Part shown: positions 62,384 to 64,000 of the stretch, one piece after another
Layout: each line of letters starts with the position of its first letter
Numbering within the stretch: the stretch's first letter is position 1
Source of the DNA: Silene latifolia
Taxonomy: Eukaryota > Streptophyta > Magnoliopsida > Caryophyllales > Caryophyllaceae
NCBI RefSeq assembly: GCF_048544455.1
Contig: NC_133536.1
Location: forward strand, 193,071,325-193,135,324
DNA length: 64,000 bases
Direction of reading: 5' to 3'
Notes under the pieces: generated by a model
Told to the model about the DNA's origin: nothing
What the model saw: only the letters and a program-made list of their open reading frames with translations
Databases searched by the model: none
Translations under genes and position numbers: made by a program

Positions 62384-62948
62384 ATGGCAACACCAACTCC
62401 TAATGCTACACCTCTCGCTAGTTCGTCTTGGCTCCGATCCTTTATGGATCGATGTAAACTTGAAAAGAATGGGTCAAATTTCTCCGAATGGGATGCCCAA
62501 CTCAAATTAGCCGCCGAAGGTGACGACAAGCTTCGTTACCTTACCGAGGCCTCTCCACCCGAACCCTCCACTAGGTCCACCGCGGCCACTAGGGAGGCAT
62601 ATGAGGCTTACCAAAAGGAGTCCGCCGCAATGAAAAATGTCTTAATATTTGCGATGGAGGCGGACCTCCAAAGGAGAGCCTTTAAAATGGGCAATGCTAA
62701 TGAGATTTACTCCAAACTTGTGACCATGTTTTCACAAACTCCGCGGATCGTCCAATATGAGGCGGCCGCGGCATTCTTTGATCTCGACTTCAAAGAGGGC
62801 CAAAAGGTTAGCCCTCATGTGCTCAAACTCATGGAGCTTGTCGAGACCTTGAAAATTCAAAAGGTTGAAATCCCCAAAGAACTCATCGTAGATAGGATTC
62901 TACACTCCTTGTCCAAAGTCAAGGCATATGTCCAATTCCGGGTGAATT
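62384..62948 (+). pseudogene. Ty1-copia gag (UBN2-type), truncated
   Basis: Starts MATPTPNATPLASSSW and contains NGSNFSEWDAQLKLAAEGDD, MKNVLIFAMEADLQRRAF, ANEIYSKLVTMFSQTPRIVQ, KVSPHVLKLMELVETLKIQ and KELIVDRILHSLSKVKAYVQ, the usual order for Copia gag up to the 'YVQFRVN' stretch. At 62949 the frame enters another element's LTR, so the zinc knuckle and all of pol are cut off from it in this window. The start is the first Met in frame with conserved sequence. Confidence 0.85.
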
Positions 62949-63942
62949 TGTTGGGGTTGATGTCCTTAACAGTTAGTGCAAGGACTTATAAACCTCTAAA
63001 AGGATCAAAGGGCATACTTTGGTATTATTATCAGTTGATCCACGTTTATCAATAACGGTTGGCTTGCTAGATAAGTTTGACGTTATTGTCATACAGATGG
63101 CGGTGATCAACTGGTCCCTAAAAGTCACACCTATAGGATACGTTCGAGAGATGTGACGGTATGAAAATGCTGTCATGTAGATGCCAAAACTGACTAACCA
63201 GTTAGTCCGAGTTATTTGACTAGTAATTAGTCAAATATGTGATGTTGAGATATTATATTTAATACGGATTAAATATCATGGGCTAAGGCGAATTAACCAG
63301 TTAATTCGTAAAATTAAATATAAGCGATTTATATTTAATTAAATGTATATTGAATATAATTATACAATACTGTTTTGTCGGACACGTATTAATAATTCAG
63401 CTAACCCGTATTATTATTAGCTGATGCCTTAATTTCCGATAACCGATAACAGTTTATAATCAGACCACGTCATATACACTTAGCGAGTGATGGACCGGAC
63501 CGCGAGTTTAAGTGAAGAGAAAATGAAAAGCCCATATGGGCTCCTCTCACTCGGTTGGCCGAGAATCACAAAGACAAAAAGGGGAGTTCTCTCCTCTTGT
63601 CTAACCGAATTCACTTGCTAAAAATTATTAGGGTTTCGAGAACAGTGCCTCTCGAAATTCGGATCTCTCATCCAGTGAAAAACTCACATCAGTTCTCCCA
63701 ATATTGCAAGGCAATCGGAGAACACTGTTCTAGCACAAGGGCATATCTCGGACAAGTCTTGGGTGCAACGATTAGGAGGAAATCTGCTTTGATTTCTGTT
63801 CTTTACGCCGCAATTTAAAGGACCCAAGGTTGATTTCTTGTTCCTTATCGTTTCTTTATGTTTTTCGTTTTATGACGATATTCACATGTAAATTTTACGT
63901 TATAGTCCTACAATTTAAGGGGTAGTATACGGATATTAACCA
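62949..63942 (+). mobile_element. 5' LTR of a second Copia element nested in gag
   Basis: TGTTGGGGTTGATG...ATTAACCA, about 994 bp, preceded by GAATT and followed by the primer site. The phrase GTTGATGTCCTTAACAG is familiar from a Copia lineage of Caryophyllales, but I cannot name the lineage securely. No coding sequence; a short ORF at 63555 is not conserved. Confidence 0.75.
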
Positions 63943-63946
63943 GCGA

Positions 63947-63960
63947 GTGGTATCAGAGCG
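63947..63960 (+). promoter_or_regulatory. Primer-binding site, tRNA-Met type
   Basis: GTGGTATCAGAGCG, 4 nt after the LTR end; it marks the start of the internal region, which continues past the window end. Confidence 0.85.
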
Positions 63961-64000
63961 AGGCCACGTAAATTTTTCTATGTGTTTTTCATAAAACGAT

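Noticed and set aside
63555-63818. 87-residue ORF in the last Copia LTR
   Set aside because: Lies within LTR/R-U5 sequence and has no recognisable domain.

Overview
This window is nuclear DNA of a flowering plant (core eudicot). The evidence is spliced genes with GT-AG introns, plant-specific transposon families and AT-rich spacers. The LTR families and their motifs resemble those I associate with Caryophyllales (pinks, beets and relatives), but that placement is from memory and the species is not determined. About 90% of the window is transposable-element DNA in nested layers. I find one convincing intact host gene, several host-gene or domesticated-gene fragments, no rRNA or tRNA genes and no CRISPR.

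Layout, left half. 1-2016 is the 3' end of a SIRE/Maximus-type Ty1-copia element. 2017-6276 is internal DNA and a long LTR of a Ty3-gypsy element. 6277-6975 and 14744-14935 are the two halves of a minus-strand pseudogene that fuses sugar-transporter (MSSP/TMT) sequence with a wall-associated-kinase (WAK) segment. They are split by a rearranged gypsy element (6976-14743, target-site duplication CCTCT), which itself carries a 5'-truncated LINE (11608-14327). 17463-18659 is a non-autonomous hAT element with a perfect 8-bp duplication. A solo gypsy LTR (18925-31815, duplication GTTAG excluded, its own duplication GTAGT) is interrupted by an 11.07-kb Athila-type element (19401-30467, duplication GTTAG). 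The Athila has a tRNA-Asp primer site and keeps gag, protease and an Athila ORF-1-like protein but has no reverse transcriptase, RNase H or integrase. A second gypsy LTR (31974-33135) holds a tRNA-derived SINE. 33165-34315 is a long-TIR Mutator-like element.

The host gene is at 34565-38633: four exons encoding a 508-residue CCCH zinc finger plus G-patch protein, the plant counterpart of ZGPAT and like Arabidopsis C3H22. It has a small MITE in intron 1. Downstream (39215-41580) lies a decayed FAR1/FHY3-related (FRS) gene whose middle has expanded into an 83-bp tandem repeat.

Layout, right half. From 41698 on there is a nest of gypsy LTR fragment, Tat-like LTR element with a plant mobile domain (PMD) ORF, Copia LTR with leader, and a nearly complete Tekay/Del chromovirus (48254-56475). 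A 5.05-kb part of this nest (43202-48253) is repeated almost identically at 56654-61696. The first copy has the chromovirus inserted; the second has the empty site and continues into a Copia gag (62384-62948), which is cut by another Copia element (62949 to the window end).

The most notable pattern is that at least four unrelated LTR families here each carry their own clustered short palindromic motif, in the LTR and in three cases also elsewhere: TACTCGATCGAGTA, AAGACGGGCGTCTT, GTTATAGCT...ATAAC and CGCAGCA..TGCTGCG. The hAT element adds CGGATATCCG. No previously undescribed multi-gene system is evident; the palindrome arrays, the MSSP-WAK chimera and the empty-site/filled-site duplication are the best leads.
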